Below, piece after piece: positions 10,156-17,307 of a DNA stretch of 64,000 nt. The translations under genes were made by a program, and so were the position numbers. Source of the stretch: Lutibaculum sp963816555 (GTDB lineage: Bacteria > Pseudomonadota > Alphaproteobacteria > Rhizobiales > Tepidamorphaceae); the NCBI GenBank assembly GCA_963816555.1, contig CAWFLD010000004.1, positions 930,001 to 994,000 on the forward strand, read 5' to 3'. How positions within the stretch are numbered: the stretch's first letter is position 1; each line of letters begins with the position of its first letter. Below the pieces are notes generated by a model, which was not told where the DNA came from, made no database searches, and was given only the letters and a program-made list of their open reading frames with translations.

Positions 10156-11153
10156 AGCATCGTCTCCGGCAGCCCGAGCGCCTGCGCCAGCTCCTCGACC
10201 GCCAGCGCCGGCGTCATCTCGCCGGCCGCGACCTTGTCCTCGAGCGCGCCGAGCCGGCCGGCGATCTCGCGGTTGCCGCGCACGAGGCCGAGCAGCCGCT
10301 CCTCGAGCAGCGTCCGCATCCACTTCACCTGCTGGCGCCGCCGCCGCGCCTCGAAGCCGCCCAACTCCCTCAGCGCCGCCCGGTGCGCGGCGACCGTCTC
10401 CCACAGCGTGTCGAGGCCGAGATTGGCGAGGCCGGAGATCGTCACGACCTGCGGCGTCCAGTCGGGCGAGGCCGGCGTCAGGATGTGCAGCGCCGCCTTG
10501 AGCTCGGAGGCGGCGGAGCGGGCGCGACCGGCATTGTCGCCGTCGGCCTTGTTGACCGCGATGACGTCGGCGAGCTCGAGCACGCCCTTCTTGATGCCCT
10601 GCAGCTCGTCGCCGGCCCCCGGCAGGGCGAGCAGCACGAACACGTCCACCATGTCGGCGACCGCCGTCTCGGACTGGCCCGTGCCGACGGTCTCGACGAT
10701 CACCACGTCGAAGCCGGCCGCCTCGCAGAGCAGCATCGATTCCCGCGTCCGCGCCGCGACGCCGCCCAGCGTGCCCCCCGACGGCGAGGGCCGCACGAAG
10801 GCGCGGTCGTCGGACGCCAGCGACGCCATGCGCGTCTTGTCGCCGAGGATCGAGCCGCCGGTGCGCGAGGAAGAGGGGTCGACCGCCAGCACGGCCACCT
10901 TGTGGCCATCTGCCATCAGGTTCTGGCCGAGCCGCTCGATCGTCGTCGACTTGCCGACACCGGGGACACCCGTGATGCCGACCCGCCAGGCGCCGCCGGT
11001 CGCCGGCAGCAGCGCCTGCAGCAGCTCCGCCGCCTGGCGGCGGTGGCTGCCCTTGCGGCTCTCGACGAGGGTGATCGCGCGGGCCAGCGCCGCACGCTCC
11101 CCGTCCCTCACCCGGCGGGCGAGGTCGTCGAGATCTGGCGCCGCTGCGGCCAC
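10152..11153 (-). CDS. meaB: Methylmalonyl-CoA mutase-associated GTPase MeaB (ArgK family)
   Basis: This 333-residue G3E GTPase chaperones methylmalonyl-CoA mutase by gating adenosylcobalamin loading and rescuing inactivated enzyme. Walker A GVPGVGKST lies near residues 59-67, followed by DPSSSRTGGSILGDKTRM, VETVGTGQSE and the guanine-specificity motif NKAD. The start codon is GTG at 11153. Its client enzyme is encoded 4 kb away on the same strand (15148-19142) and a corrinoid locus lies at 36.9-42.1 kb. It sits between a lipoprotein gene (12-base gap) and pcp (overlap). Confidence 0.96.
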   Translation of the reverse strand: MAAAAPDLDDLARRVRDGERAALARAITLVESRKGSHRRQAAELLQALLPATGGAWRVGITGVPGVGKSTTIERLGQNLMADGHKVAVLAVDPSSSRTGGSILGDKTRMASLASDDRAFVRPSPSGGTLGGVAARTRESMLLCEAAGFDVVIVETVGTGQSETAVADMVDVFVLLALPGAGDELQGIKKGVLELADVIAVNKADGDNAGRARSAASELKAALHILTPASPDWTPQVVTISGLANLGLDTLWETVAAHRAALRELGGFEARRRRQQVKWMRTLLEERLLGLVRGNREIAGRLGALEDKVAAGEMTPALAVEELAQALGLPETML

Positions 11154-11165
11154 CCGCCTATCGCC

Positions 11166-11732
11166 TCACGCGCGCGGCGGGGTCCAGACGATGCGCTGCA
11201 GGTCGCCGTCCTTCAGCGAGGATGCGGGCGCCAGCGTCGTCGGGTCCTTCCAGCCGCCATTGTCGAAGACGAGCGTCACGTTGGGGGCGTCGCGCGACTT
11301 GCAGATCGCCATGCCGGCCCAGGGGCCGCCGCCGACCCGGCAGTCGGAGCGGCTCATGCCGAGCTCGCCGAAGGTCATGCCGAGCCGCTCGCCGCCGGGG
11401 CCGGCCACCGCCAGGCCGGCGCCGTGCACCGCGCGGATGCCGCTGCCGCTGGAGTCCGGCAGGATCATCAGCGTCTGCAGCCCGTCCTGGAAGACGGTCA
11501 GCGCGCTGACGATGCCGCTCTCCTCGGCGGTCTGGATCACCTCGACCCGCTGGCCGGGGAACAGCTTCTGGATGGCCGAGCGCGAATAGGGCGTCGTGGC
11601 GGTGATCGGGCCGGCCAATTCGGCGTTGATCGCGTAGGCGACCGGAACAACGCTTGTCGCTGGGGGCGCCTCGCTGACACAGCCGGCGAGCGCCAGGGCG
11701 ACCGAGATCAACACCACAAGTCTTGGAATCAT
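11166..11732 (-). CDS. Putative lipoprotein, resembling the DUF1131/YfeY family
   Basis: The 188-residue protein begins with a hydrophobic segment ending in the lipobox LAGC, so it should be lipidated and anchored in the envelope. The middle contains ITATTPYSRSAIQKLFPG, VAGPGGERLGMTFGEL and the Cys-containing SRSDCRVGGGPWAGMAICKS, ending in LQRIVWTPP. The pattern recalls the RpoE-regulated lipoprotein family DUF1131, but I could not confirm this. The ATG at 11732 is chosen because AGGAAA precedes it and the signal peptide starts there; the frame extends upstream without one. It heads the meaB-pcp transcription unit. The function is unknown. Confidence 0.78.
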   Translation of the reverse strand: MIPRLVVLISVALALAGCVSEAPPATSVVPVAYAINAELAGPITATTPYSRSAIQKLFPGQRVEVIQTAEESGIVSALTVFQDGLQTLMILPDSSGSGIRAVHGAGLAVAGPGGERLGMTFGELGMSRSDCRVGGGPWAGMAICKSRDAPNVTLVFDNGGWKDPTTLAPASSLKDGDLQRIVWTPPRA

Positions 11733-11855
11733 CGACAGGATTTCCTGGCTAGAACGTGCGCGATGCCGCACCGGACACGCATCCGGGTACACGAAGGCGG
11801 CGCGCCGGGGCAAGGTTCATTGGCAACGCTCTTCGGCGAGCCCCTTCGGCAAGCC

Positions 11856-12974
11856 TCACTGGAAGGAGAGGAACGCGGTCACCTCCGATCCGTGCCCCTC
11901 GGGCGGCGCGATGACGAGCTGCCCTTCCTCCGCCTCCCCCGCCTCGAAGGAGATCGAGGCGGAGAACGGCATCATGCCGCTGGTGATGTTGAAGCGGGGC
12001 GCCGCGGGATGCGGCTCCGCGGCCGCCTCCCCCAGCACGTTGCCCTCCATGTCCTCCACCCGCAGCGACACCGTGCCGCCGTCGAACCAGTCCGCCGGCA
12101 CCTCGCCCTCGACCCGCACCGGCGAGGCGGCGGCGGCGTCCGGCCTCGGCGACTGCAGGAAGACGAAGGTGCCGGGATCCTCGTAGCTCGACAGCCGCAC
12201 CACCGAGACGGGATCGCCGCCGAAGATCTGCGGGAAATAGCCCGCGAGCTCGTTCGCGAAGATGTCGGCCGGCACGAAGACCTCGTAGGGGCCCTCGGCG
12301 GATCCCCCGAGCGACCCGGACGGGAAGTGGAAGGACAGGCCGGCCACGAGCCCCTCCTGCGTCGCCGGCTCGAAGGTGAACAGCCTGAAATTCTCCGGCC
12401 GCGGCGCGACGGCGTCGAGCCAGTCGGCCGTGGCCCGGTCGAACGGCAGGCCGGACCGCTCCTCCTTCTGGCGCGCGACCTCCTGCGTCACGAAGGCCGC
12501 GATGGCGCGCAGCGCGGGCGATCCCTCCCCCGCGTCGACGAACATGTCCGCCAGCACGACCGGGTCGTTGACCTCGAGATCGCGGTTGATCACCTCGTAG
12601 TCGAGCGTGGGATAGGCCCCGCCGCGATAGGTGATGACGTCGACGAGGAAGCTCGCATAGAGGGGCCCGAGGTAGCGGGGCTCGTAGACGTAGTCGAGCG
12701 ACCACGGGTTCCAGGCGGCGCCCGCGTCCTGCCCGGCCGCCCGCGCGGCGGCCTCGGCCTCGGCGCGGAAGGCCGCCATCGCGGGCTGCGCGGTGCGGAC
12801 CATCTCCTCGTAGAGCGCGGGATGCTCGCGCACCGCCGCCGGCAGCGCGACGCGGATCTCGGCCGCCTCCGAATAGTCCTCGATCGCCAGCTTCATGTCG
12901 CCGGCCGCAAGCCCCGAGGCGGGGCAGAGCGCGAGCGCCGCCACCGCCATCGCCACCATCGTCCGACCGATCAT
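11856..12974 (-). CDS. Exported protein with DUF3298/RsiV-like and Gmad2 domains
   Basis: The 372-residue protein starts with a cleavable-type signal peptide ending near SGLAAG. The central part (about residues 30-240) looks like the DUF4163/DUF3298 module of RsiV-type proteins, with YRGGAYPTLDYEVINRDL. The C-terminal 90 residues (SPRPDAAAASPVRVEGE through GQLVIAPPE) match the Gmad2 immunoglobulin-like domain, including WFDGGTVSLRVEDMEGNVLGE. The ATG at 12974 is preceded by GAGGG; the frame is open 36 codons further upstream. It is a periplasmic protein of unknown role, possibly cell-wall binding. It is separate from the downstream lipoprotein gene by 123 bases. Confidence 0.78.
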   Translation of the reverse strand: MIGRTMVAMAVAALALCPASGLAAGDMKLAIEDYSEAAEIRVALPAAVREHPALYEEMVRTAQPAMAAFRAEAEAAARAAGQDAGAAWNPWSLDYVYEPRYLGPLYASFLVDVITYRGGAYPTLDYEVINRDLEVNDPVVLADMFVDAGEGSPALRAIAAFVTQEVARQKEERSGLPFDRATADWLDAVAPRPENFRLFTFEPATQEGLVAGLSFHFPSGSLGGSAEGPYEVFVPADIFANELAGYFPQIFGGDPVSVVRLSSYEDPGTFVFLQSPRPDAAAASPVRVEGEVPADWFDGGTVSLRVEDMEGNVLGEAAAEPHPAAPRFNITSGMMPFSASISFEAGEAEEGQLVIAPPEGHGSEVTAFLSFQ

Positions 12975-13121
12975 GCCCGCCCTCGCCTGCACCGCGACCA
13001 TCCGCGCCCGAAGAGATAGAGAATGGAAAAGAGATTGGAGTCGTGTGGCGGCGATCCTATCTTGCCGCCGCGAGCGGCGCATCCGGCGTCGCCGCAGAGG
13101 TCAGACCGAAGGACCAGCGAC

Positions 13122-13688
13122 ATGCGCCTCCCAAGCATTCCGATCGCCCTGCCCGTCCTCCTCGTCGCCGCGCACGCCGGAGCCGCGGAACCGCCCTATC
13201 CGACGACCGACTTCTCCGGCACCTGGGTGATCCAGGACGGCAACGGCAACGAGGTCCAGGCCGGCATGCACTACTCCGCGTCGCAGAAGGCGATGCGGAT
13301 GGAGCTCGCGCCCGGCGGCATGGACATGCACGCGATCCGGCACATGGACACCGGCGACACGGTGGTCTGGTCGTCGCAGATGGGCGGCATGGGCATGCGC
13401 CTGAAGACGCCGACGGAGGTCGACGTCGACATCGAGCCGACGGGCGAGACGGACAGCGTGGACGGGGAATCCTGCAAGGTGTGGCGCGTCGAGGGCGGCA
13501 CCGCCTGCCTCGCCGACGGCAACGTGCCGCTCAGGACGAAGGTCGAGGGCGCCACCGCCGAGCTGCACGACCTGAAGCGGGGCCCGCAGGACGCCTCGCT
13601 GTTCGAGCCGCCGGCCGACCTCAACATCATCAGCATCAAGGAGCTGAAGGGCCTCGACGGCCTGAAGCTGCCCAACCTGCCCTTCTAG
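13122..13688 (+). CDS. Exported protein of unknown function (DUF4412-like)
   Basis: This 188-residue protein has an N-terminal signal peptide (cleavage expected after HAGAAEP) and a soluble domain with FSGTWVIQDGNGNE, a methionine-rich stretch (APGGMDMHAIRHMD, QMGGMGMRL) and a CKVWRVEGG/ACLADGN cysteine pair that could form a disulfide. It resembles the DUF4412 type of exported beta-rich proteins. The methionine-rich patches could bind copper or simply be surface features; this is speculation. The ATG at 13122 follows AAGGACC. It converges on the FTR1 gene with a strong palindrome between them. Confidence 0.72.
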   Translation: MRLPSIPIALPVLLVAAHAGAAEPPYPTTDFSGTWVIQDGNGNEVQAGMHYSASQKAMRMELAPGGMDMHAIRHMDTGDTVVWSSQMGGMGMRLKTPTEVDVDIEPTGETDSVDGESCKVWRVEGGTACLADGNVPLRTKVEGATAELHDLKRGPQDASLFEPPADLNIISIKELKGLDGLKLPNLPF

Positions 13689-13703
13689 GAGACGGGCCCT
13701 CGC

Positions 13704-13727
13704 GCCGTGGCTCGGCCGAGCCACGGC
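13704..13727. terminator. Bidirectional palindromic terminator
   Basis: A perfect 24-base palindrome (left arm GCCGTGGCTCGG, right arm its exact reverse complement) fills the 46-base gap between two convergent genes. It has no T-tract, as is common in GC-rich genomes. Its position supports a shared transcription stop. Confidence 0.55.
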
Positions 13728-13734
13728 GATCGCC

Positions 13735-14559
13735 TCACGCCGCGACCGGCGCCGGGCGGCGCTGGGCCGAGACCCACTTCGTCAGCGTGTACATGACGAG
13801 GAGCGTCGCGGCATAGGCCATGAGCTGCATCCCCGTGGGGTGGTCGGTGTAGCCGAGCAGCGTGTGCAGCACGCGGCCGGGGATGCTGCCTTCCGACAGG
13901 AGGCCCGAGCTGTCCCACAGGCGGCGGTCGAACACGGTGATGTACCCGGCCATGTCGAGGAACTTCACGCCCTGCGCGGCCATGCCGGCCGCCAGCAGCG
14001 CGATCAGCGTGCCGGTCACCGAGAACAGGTGGCGCAGCGGGATCGCCACGAGGCCGTAATAGCTGAGCGCCGTCAGCGCCGCGCCGCCCGCGAGCCCGAG
14101 CAGGCCGCCGAGCAGGAGCGAGCCGCCCGACGAGCCGGACGCCACGATGCCGTAGAGGAACAGCACCACCTCCGAGCCCTCGCGCAGCACCGCGACCGCC
14201 ACCACGACGGCGAGCGCGCCGAGCGGCTTGCGGCCTTCGCCGACGTCGCTGCCGACCTGGCGCATCTCGGCTGCCAGCTCGCGGCCGTGATGGGCCATCC
14301 AGACATTGTGCCAGGTCAGCATGATCACGGCGAGGAACAGGATGCCCGCGTTCAGCAGCTCCTGCCCCGTGCCCTCGAAGGCATGCGAGATGGCGCTGGC
14401 GAACAGGGCGACGATCGACGCTCCGGCGACCCCGGCGAGCACGCCGAGGCCGATCCACCGGCCGCGCCCGGCGATGCCGCGCGTCGCCGCCAGCACGATG
14501 CCGACGATGAGGCCGGCCTCGATGACCTCGCGCAGCACGATGATGAGCGATCCGATCAT
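13735..14559 (-). CDS. FTR1-family high-affinity iron permease
   Basis: The 274-residue membrane protein has about seven hydrophobic helices and both iron-binding REXXE motifs of the FTR1/EfeU family: REVIE at residues 10-14 and REGSE at 126-130. It should carry ferric or oxidised ferrous iron across the inner membrane. The ATG at 14559 lies 5 bases downstream of the cupredoxin-domain gene stop, so the two form an operon, probably with the cupredoxin handling electrons or metal in the periplasm. No EfeB peroxidase or P19 protein is nearby. The candidate iron-responsive site at 15025-15041 is upstream. Confidence 0.93.
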   Translation of the reverse strand: MIGSLIIVLREVIEAGLIVGIVLAATRGIAGRGRWIGLGVLAGVAGASIVALFASAISHAFEGTGQELLNAGILFLAVIMLTWHNVWMAHHGRELAAEMRQVGSDVGEGRKPLGALAVVVAVAVLREGSEVVLFLYGIVASGSSGGSLLLGGLLGLAGGAALTALSYYGLVAIPLRHLFSVTGTLIALLAAGMAAQGVKFLDMAGYITVFDRRLWDSSGLLSEGSIPGRVLHTLLGYTDHPTGMQLMAYAATLLVMYTLTKWVSAQRRPAPVAA

Positions 14560-14564
14560 CGGCC

Positions 14565-14891
14565 TTACTCCGCGACGACGCGGCCCTGGGCGGTGCCGGA
14601 GTGGAACTCGCCGATGAAGGGGTACTGGCCGGCCGGCAGCCCGTCGATGCGGATCAGCCCGTCGCTGCCGCCGGCGACGATCTTCTCGACGCCGAGCGAG
14701 CTCGAATCGAACTCTTCCGGCTGCCCGTCCTCGTTCGTCAGGTGGATGACGAAGGGCTCGTTCGCCTTCACGTGGATCTGCGACGGCTCGAACTTGTGGT
14801 CCTTGAGCGTCACCTCGATCGGGTCGTCGGCCGCCAGGGCGGGCGCGGCCATGAGCACGCTCAGAGCGGCCGTCGCTAGAATGCTGCGCAT
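14565..14891 (-). CDS. Periplasmic cupredoxin-domain protein
   Basis: The 108-residue protein has a signal peptide (MRSILATAALS through ALAA) and a single cupredoxin-like beta-sandwich: VTLKDHKFEPSQIHVKANEPFVIHLTN and GQYPFIGEFHSGTAQG. The canonical Cys of a type-1 copper site is missing, while His residues remain, so it may bind metal differently from blue-copper proteins. It sits immediately upstream of the FTR1 permease and probably acts with it in periplasmic iron uptake. Confidence 0.87.
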   Translation of the reverse strand: MRSILATAALSVLMAAPALAADDPIEVTLKDHKFEPSQIHVKANEPFVIHLTNEDGQPEEFDSSSLGVEKIVAGGSDGLIRIDGLPAGQYPFIGEFHSGTAQGRVVAE

Positions 14892-15002
14892 CTAAGTCCT
14901 CACTGCTTCCGCAGGGCACGGCCGTCCGGACCGGGCCCCGCAGCTCACGATATCGGCAGGAGCCTAAGCGCAGACGAGGGCACGCGTGAAGGGTCAACAT
15001 GC

Positions 15003-15022
15003 GGAATTCGTTGACGAATTCC
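15003..15022. promoter_or_regulatory. Perfect 20-base palindrome upstream of the iron operon
   Basis: GGAATTCGT (15003-15011) and ACGAATTCC (15014-15022) are exact inverted copies around a 2-base centre. It lies about 115 bases upstream of the cupredoxin start in an AT-rich island that contrasts sharply with the surrounding DNA. It is a strong candidate for a dimeric repressor site. The regulator is unknown. Confidence 0.45.
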
Positions 15023-15024
15023 TC

Positions 15025-15041
15025 TTTTGAATTATTCCAGT
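15025..15041. promoter_or_regulatory. Candidate Irr iron-control element
   Basis: TTTTGAATTATTCCAGT matches the rhizobial Irr box TTTAGAA-N3-TTCTAAA at 10 of 14 defined positions, including both GAA and TTC cores. It sits directly beside the 20-base palindrome and upstream of cupredoxin-FTR1. Iron-dependent control is inferred from motif and gene function. Confidence 0.4.
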
Positions 15042-15147
15042 AAAAAACTACCCAACAAGAGTCTGATTTTCCACGGAAAAAAGCTGCCGACCAAAGTCAG
15101 CTATCCGCCTGCGACAATAGCGCGCAGGCGGGGCGGCGGCGGAAATC

Positions 15148-17307
15148 CTACTCCGCCGCCTGCGCGGGCTCGTGCCCGAGCCGGCGCGACAGCTCCGCGA
15201 CGAGACCCTCCGCCGCCTCGGCGATCACGGTCCCCGGCGGGAAGATGGCGGAGGCGCCGGCCTGCTTCACCGCCTCGTAGTCCTGCGGCGGGACGACGCC
15301 GCCGACGACGATCATGACGTCGCCGCGGCCCGCCTCCTCGAGCGCCGCCTTGAGGTCTGGAACGAGCGTCAGGTGCCCGGCGGCCAGCGACGACACGCCG
15401 ACGATGTGGACGTCGTTGTCGACCGCCTGCCGCGCCGTCTCCTGCGGCGTCGCGAAGAGCGGCCCGATGTCGACGTCGAAGCCGAGGTCGGCGAAGGCCG
15501 AGGCGATCACCTTCTGGCCGCGGTCGTGGCCGTCCTGGCCCATCTTGGCGACGAGGATGCGCGGCCGGCGGCCCTCGTTCTCCTCGAACTCTTCGACGAG
15601 GCGCTGCACGCGGCGGACCTTGTCGTCCATCTGCCCGACCTCCTGGCGATAGATCCCGGTGATGGCCTTGATCTCGGCCTGGTGGCGGCCCCACGCCGTC
15701 TCGAGCGCGCTGGTGATCTCGCCGACCGTCGCCTTGGCGCGCGCCGCGTCCACGGCCAGGGCGAGGAGGTTGCCCTCCCCCGTCTCCGCCGTCGCCGTCA
15801 GCGCGGCGAGGGTCCGGTCGACCTGCGCCTGGTCGCGCTCGGCGCGCAGGCGCTGAAGCTTCTCGATCTGGCTCTTGCGCACCGCCGAGTTGTCGACGCG
15901 CAGGATGTCGATCTCGTCCTCCGCCTCGCTGCGCCAGCGATTGACGCCGACCACGGCCTGCCGGCCGGAATCGATGCGCGCCTGCGTGCGGGCGGCGGCC
16001 TCCTCGATCCTGAGCTTCGGCAGGCCGCTCTCGATCGCCTTGGCCATGCCGCCGAGCCCCTCGACCTCCTCGATATGGGCCCACGCCCGCTCCGCGAGGT
16101 CCTGCGTCAGCCGCTCGAGATAGTAGGAGCCGCCCCACGGGTCGATGACGCGCGTCGTGCCGGCCTCCTGCTGCAGGAAGAGCTGCGTGTTGCGGGCGAT
16201 GCGCGCGGAGAAGTCGGTCGGCAGCGCCAGCGCCTCGTCGAGCGCGTTCGTGTGCAGCGACTGGGTGTGGCCCTGCGTCGCCGCCATCGCCTCGATGCAG
16301 GTGCGCACGACGTTGTTGTAGACGTCCTGCGCCGTCAGGCTCCAGCCGGAGGTCTGGCAGTGGGTGCGCAGGGACAGCGAGCGCTCGTCCTTGGGGTCGA
16401 ACTGCTTCATGAGCCTCGCCCAGAGGATCCGGGCGGCGCGCAGCTTGGCGATCTCCATGAAGTAGTTCATGCCGATCGCGAAGAAGAAGGACAGCCGCGG
16501 CGCGAAGGCGTCGACGTCGAGCCCCGTCGCGACGCCCGCCCGCACGTATTCGACGCCGTCGGCGAGCGTGTAGGCGAGCTCCAGATCCGCCGTCGCCCCG
16601 GCCTCCTGCATGTGGTAGCCGGAGATCGAGATGGAGTTGAACTTCGGCATCTTCTCCGACGTGTAGGCGAAGATGTCGGAGACGATCCGCATCGAGGGCG
16701 CCGGCGGGAAGATGTAGGTGTTGCGGACCATGAACTCCTTCAGAATGTCGTTCTGAATGGTCCCGGTCAGCTTCTCCGGCGGCACGCCCTGCTCCTCGCC
16801 GGCGACGACGAACAGCGCCATGATCGGCAGCACCGCGCCGTTCATGGTCATCGACACGCTCATCCGGTCGAGCGGGATGCCGTCGAACAGCGTGCGCATG
16901 TCGTAGATGGAGTCGATCGCGACGCCCGCCATGCCGACGTCGCCCTTCACCCGCGGGTTGTCGGAATCGTAGCCGCGATGGGTCGCGAGGTCGAAGGCGA
17001 TCGACAGGCCGCGCTGCCCCGCCGCCAGGTTGCGGCGGTAGAAGGCGTTGGAATCCTCGGCCGTCGAGAAGCCGGCATATTGCCGGATCGTCCACGGCCT
17101 CGTCTTGTACATGGTCGAGTACGGCCCGCGCAGGAAGGGCGCCACGCCGGGCCACGACTGCAGGAAGTCGAGCCCGTCACGGTCCTCGGGGCCATAGGCG
17201 CCCTTGAGGTCGATGCCCTCCGGCGTGTGGAAGCCCGGCCCGGAGGACGCCTCGCCCTCGGCCGGCATCTCGAAATCGAGCTTCGAAAAGTCGGGGATGG
17301 AGCTCAT
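15148..17307 (-). CDS. mutB: Methylmalonyl-CoA mutase, catalytic large subunit
   Basis: The 719-residue adenosylcobalamin enzyme interconverts (R)-methylmalonyl-CoA and succinyl-CoA, linking propionate, odd-chain and branched amino-acid breakdown or the ethylmalonyl-CoA pathway to the TCA cycle. The N-terminal TIM barrel contains RPWTIRQYAGFSTAEDSN and RAARILWARLM. The C-terminal B12 domain carries the cobalt-ligand motif DGHDRG at about 592-597, followed by GVSSLAAGHL and VVGGVVPPQDY. Its ATG overlaps the mutA stop by 4 bases, so the subunits are made together. A separate small-subunit gene marks the heterodimeric type, rather than the single-chain type found in many rhizobia. Confidence 0.96.
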   Translation of the reverse strand: MSSIPDFSKLDFEMPAEGEASSGPGFHTPEGIDLKGAYGPEDRDGLDFLQSWPGVAPFLRGPYSTMYKTRPWTIRQYAGFSTAEDSNAFYRRNLAAGQRGLSIAFDLATHRGYDSDNPRVKGDVGMAGVAIDSIYDMRTLFDGIPLDRMSVSMTMNGAVLPIMALFVVAGEEQGVPPEKLTGTIQNDILKEFMVRNTYIFPPAPSMRIVSDIFAYTSEKMPKFNSISISGYHMQEAGATADLELAYTLADGVEYVRAGVATGLDVDAFAPRLSFFFAIGMNYFMEIAKLRAARILWARLMKQFDPKDERSLSLRTHCQTSGWSLTAQDVYNNVVRTCIEAMAATQGHTQSLHTNALDEALALPTDFSARIARNTQLFLQQEAGTTRVIDPWGGSYYLERLTQDLAERAWAHIEEVEGLGGMAKAIESGLPKLRIEEAAARTQARIDSGRQAVVGVNRWRSEAEDEIDILRVDNSAVRKSQIEKLQRLRAERDQAQVDRTLAALTATAETGEGNLLALAVDAARAKATVGEITSALETAWGRHQAEIKAITGIYRQEVGQMDDKVRRVQRLVEEFEENEGRRPRILVAKMGQDGHDRGQKVIASAFADLGFDVDIGPLFATPQETARQAVDNDVHIVGVSSLAAGHLTLVPDLKAALEEAGRGDVMIVVGGVVPPQDYEAVKQAGASAIFPPGTVIAEAAEGLVAELSRRLGHEPAQAAE

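Noticed and set aside
15043..15105. Imperfect duplicate of an A-rich 23-base segment and a short plus-strand frame across it
   Set aside because: Similarity between the two segments is low and the frame extends antisense into mutB without a plausible product.
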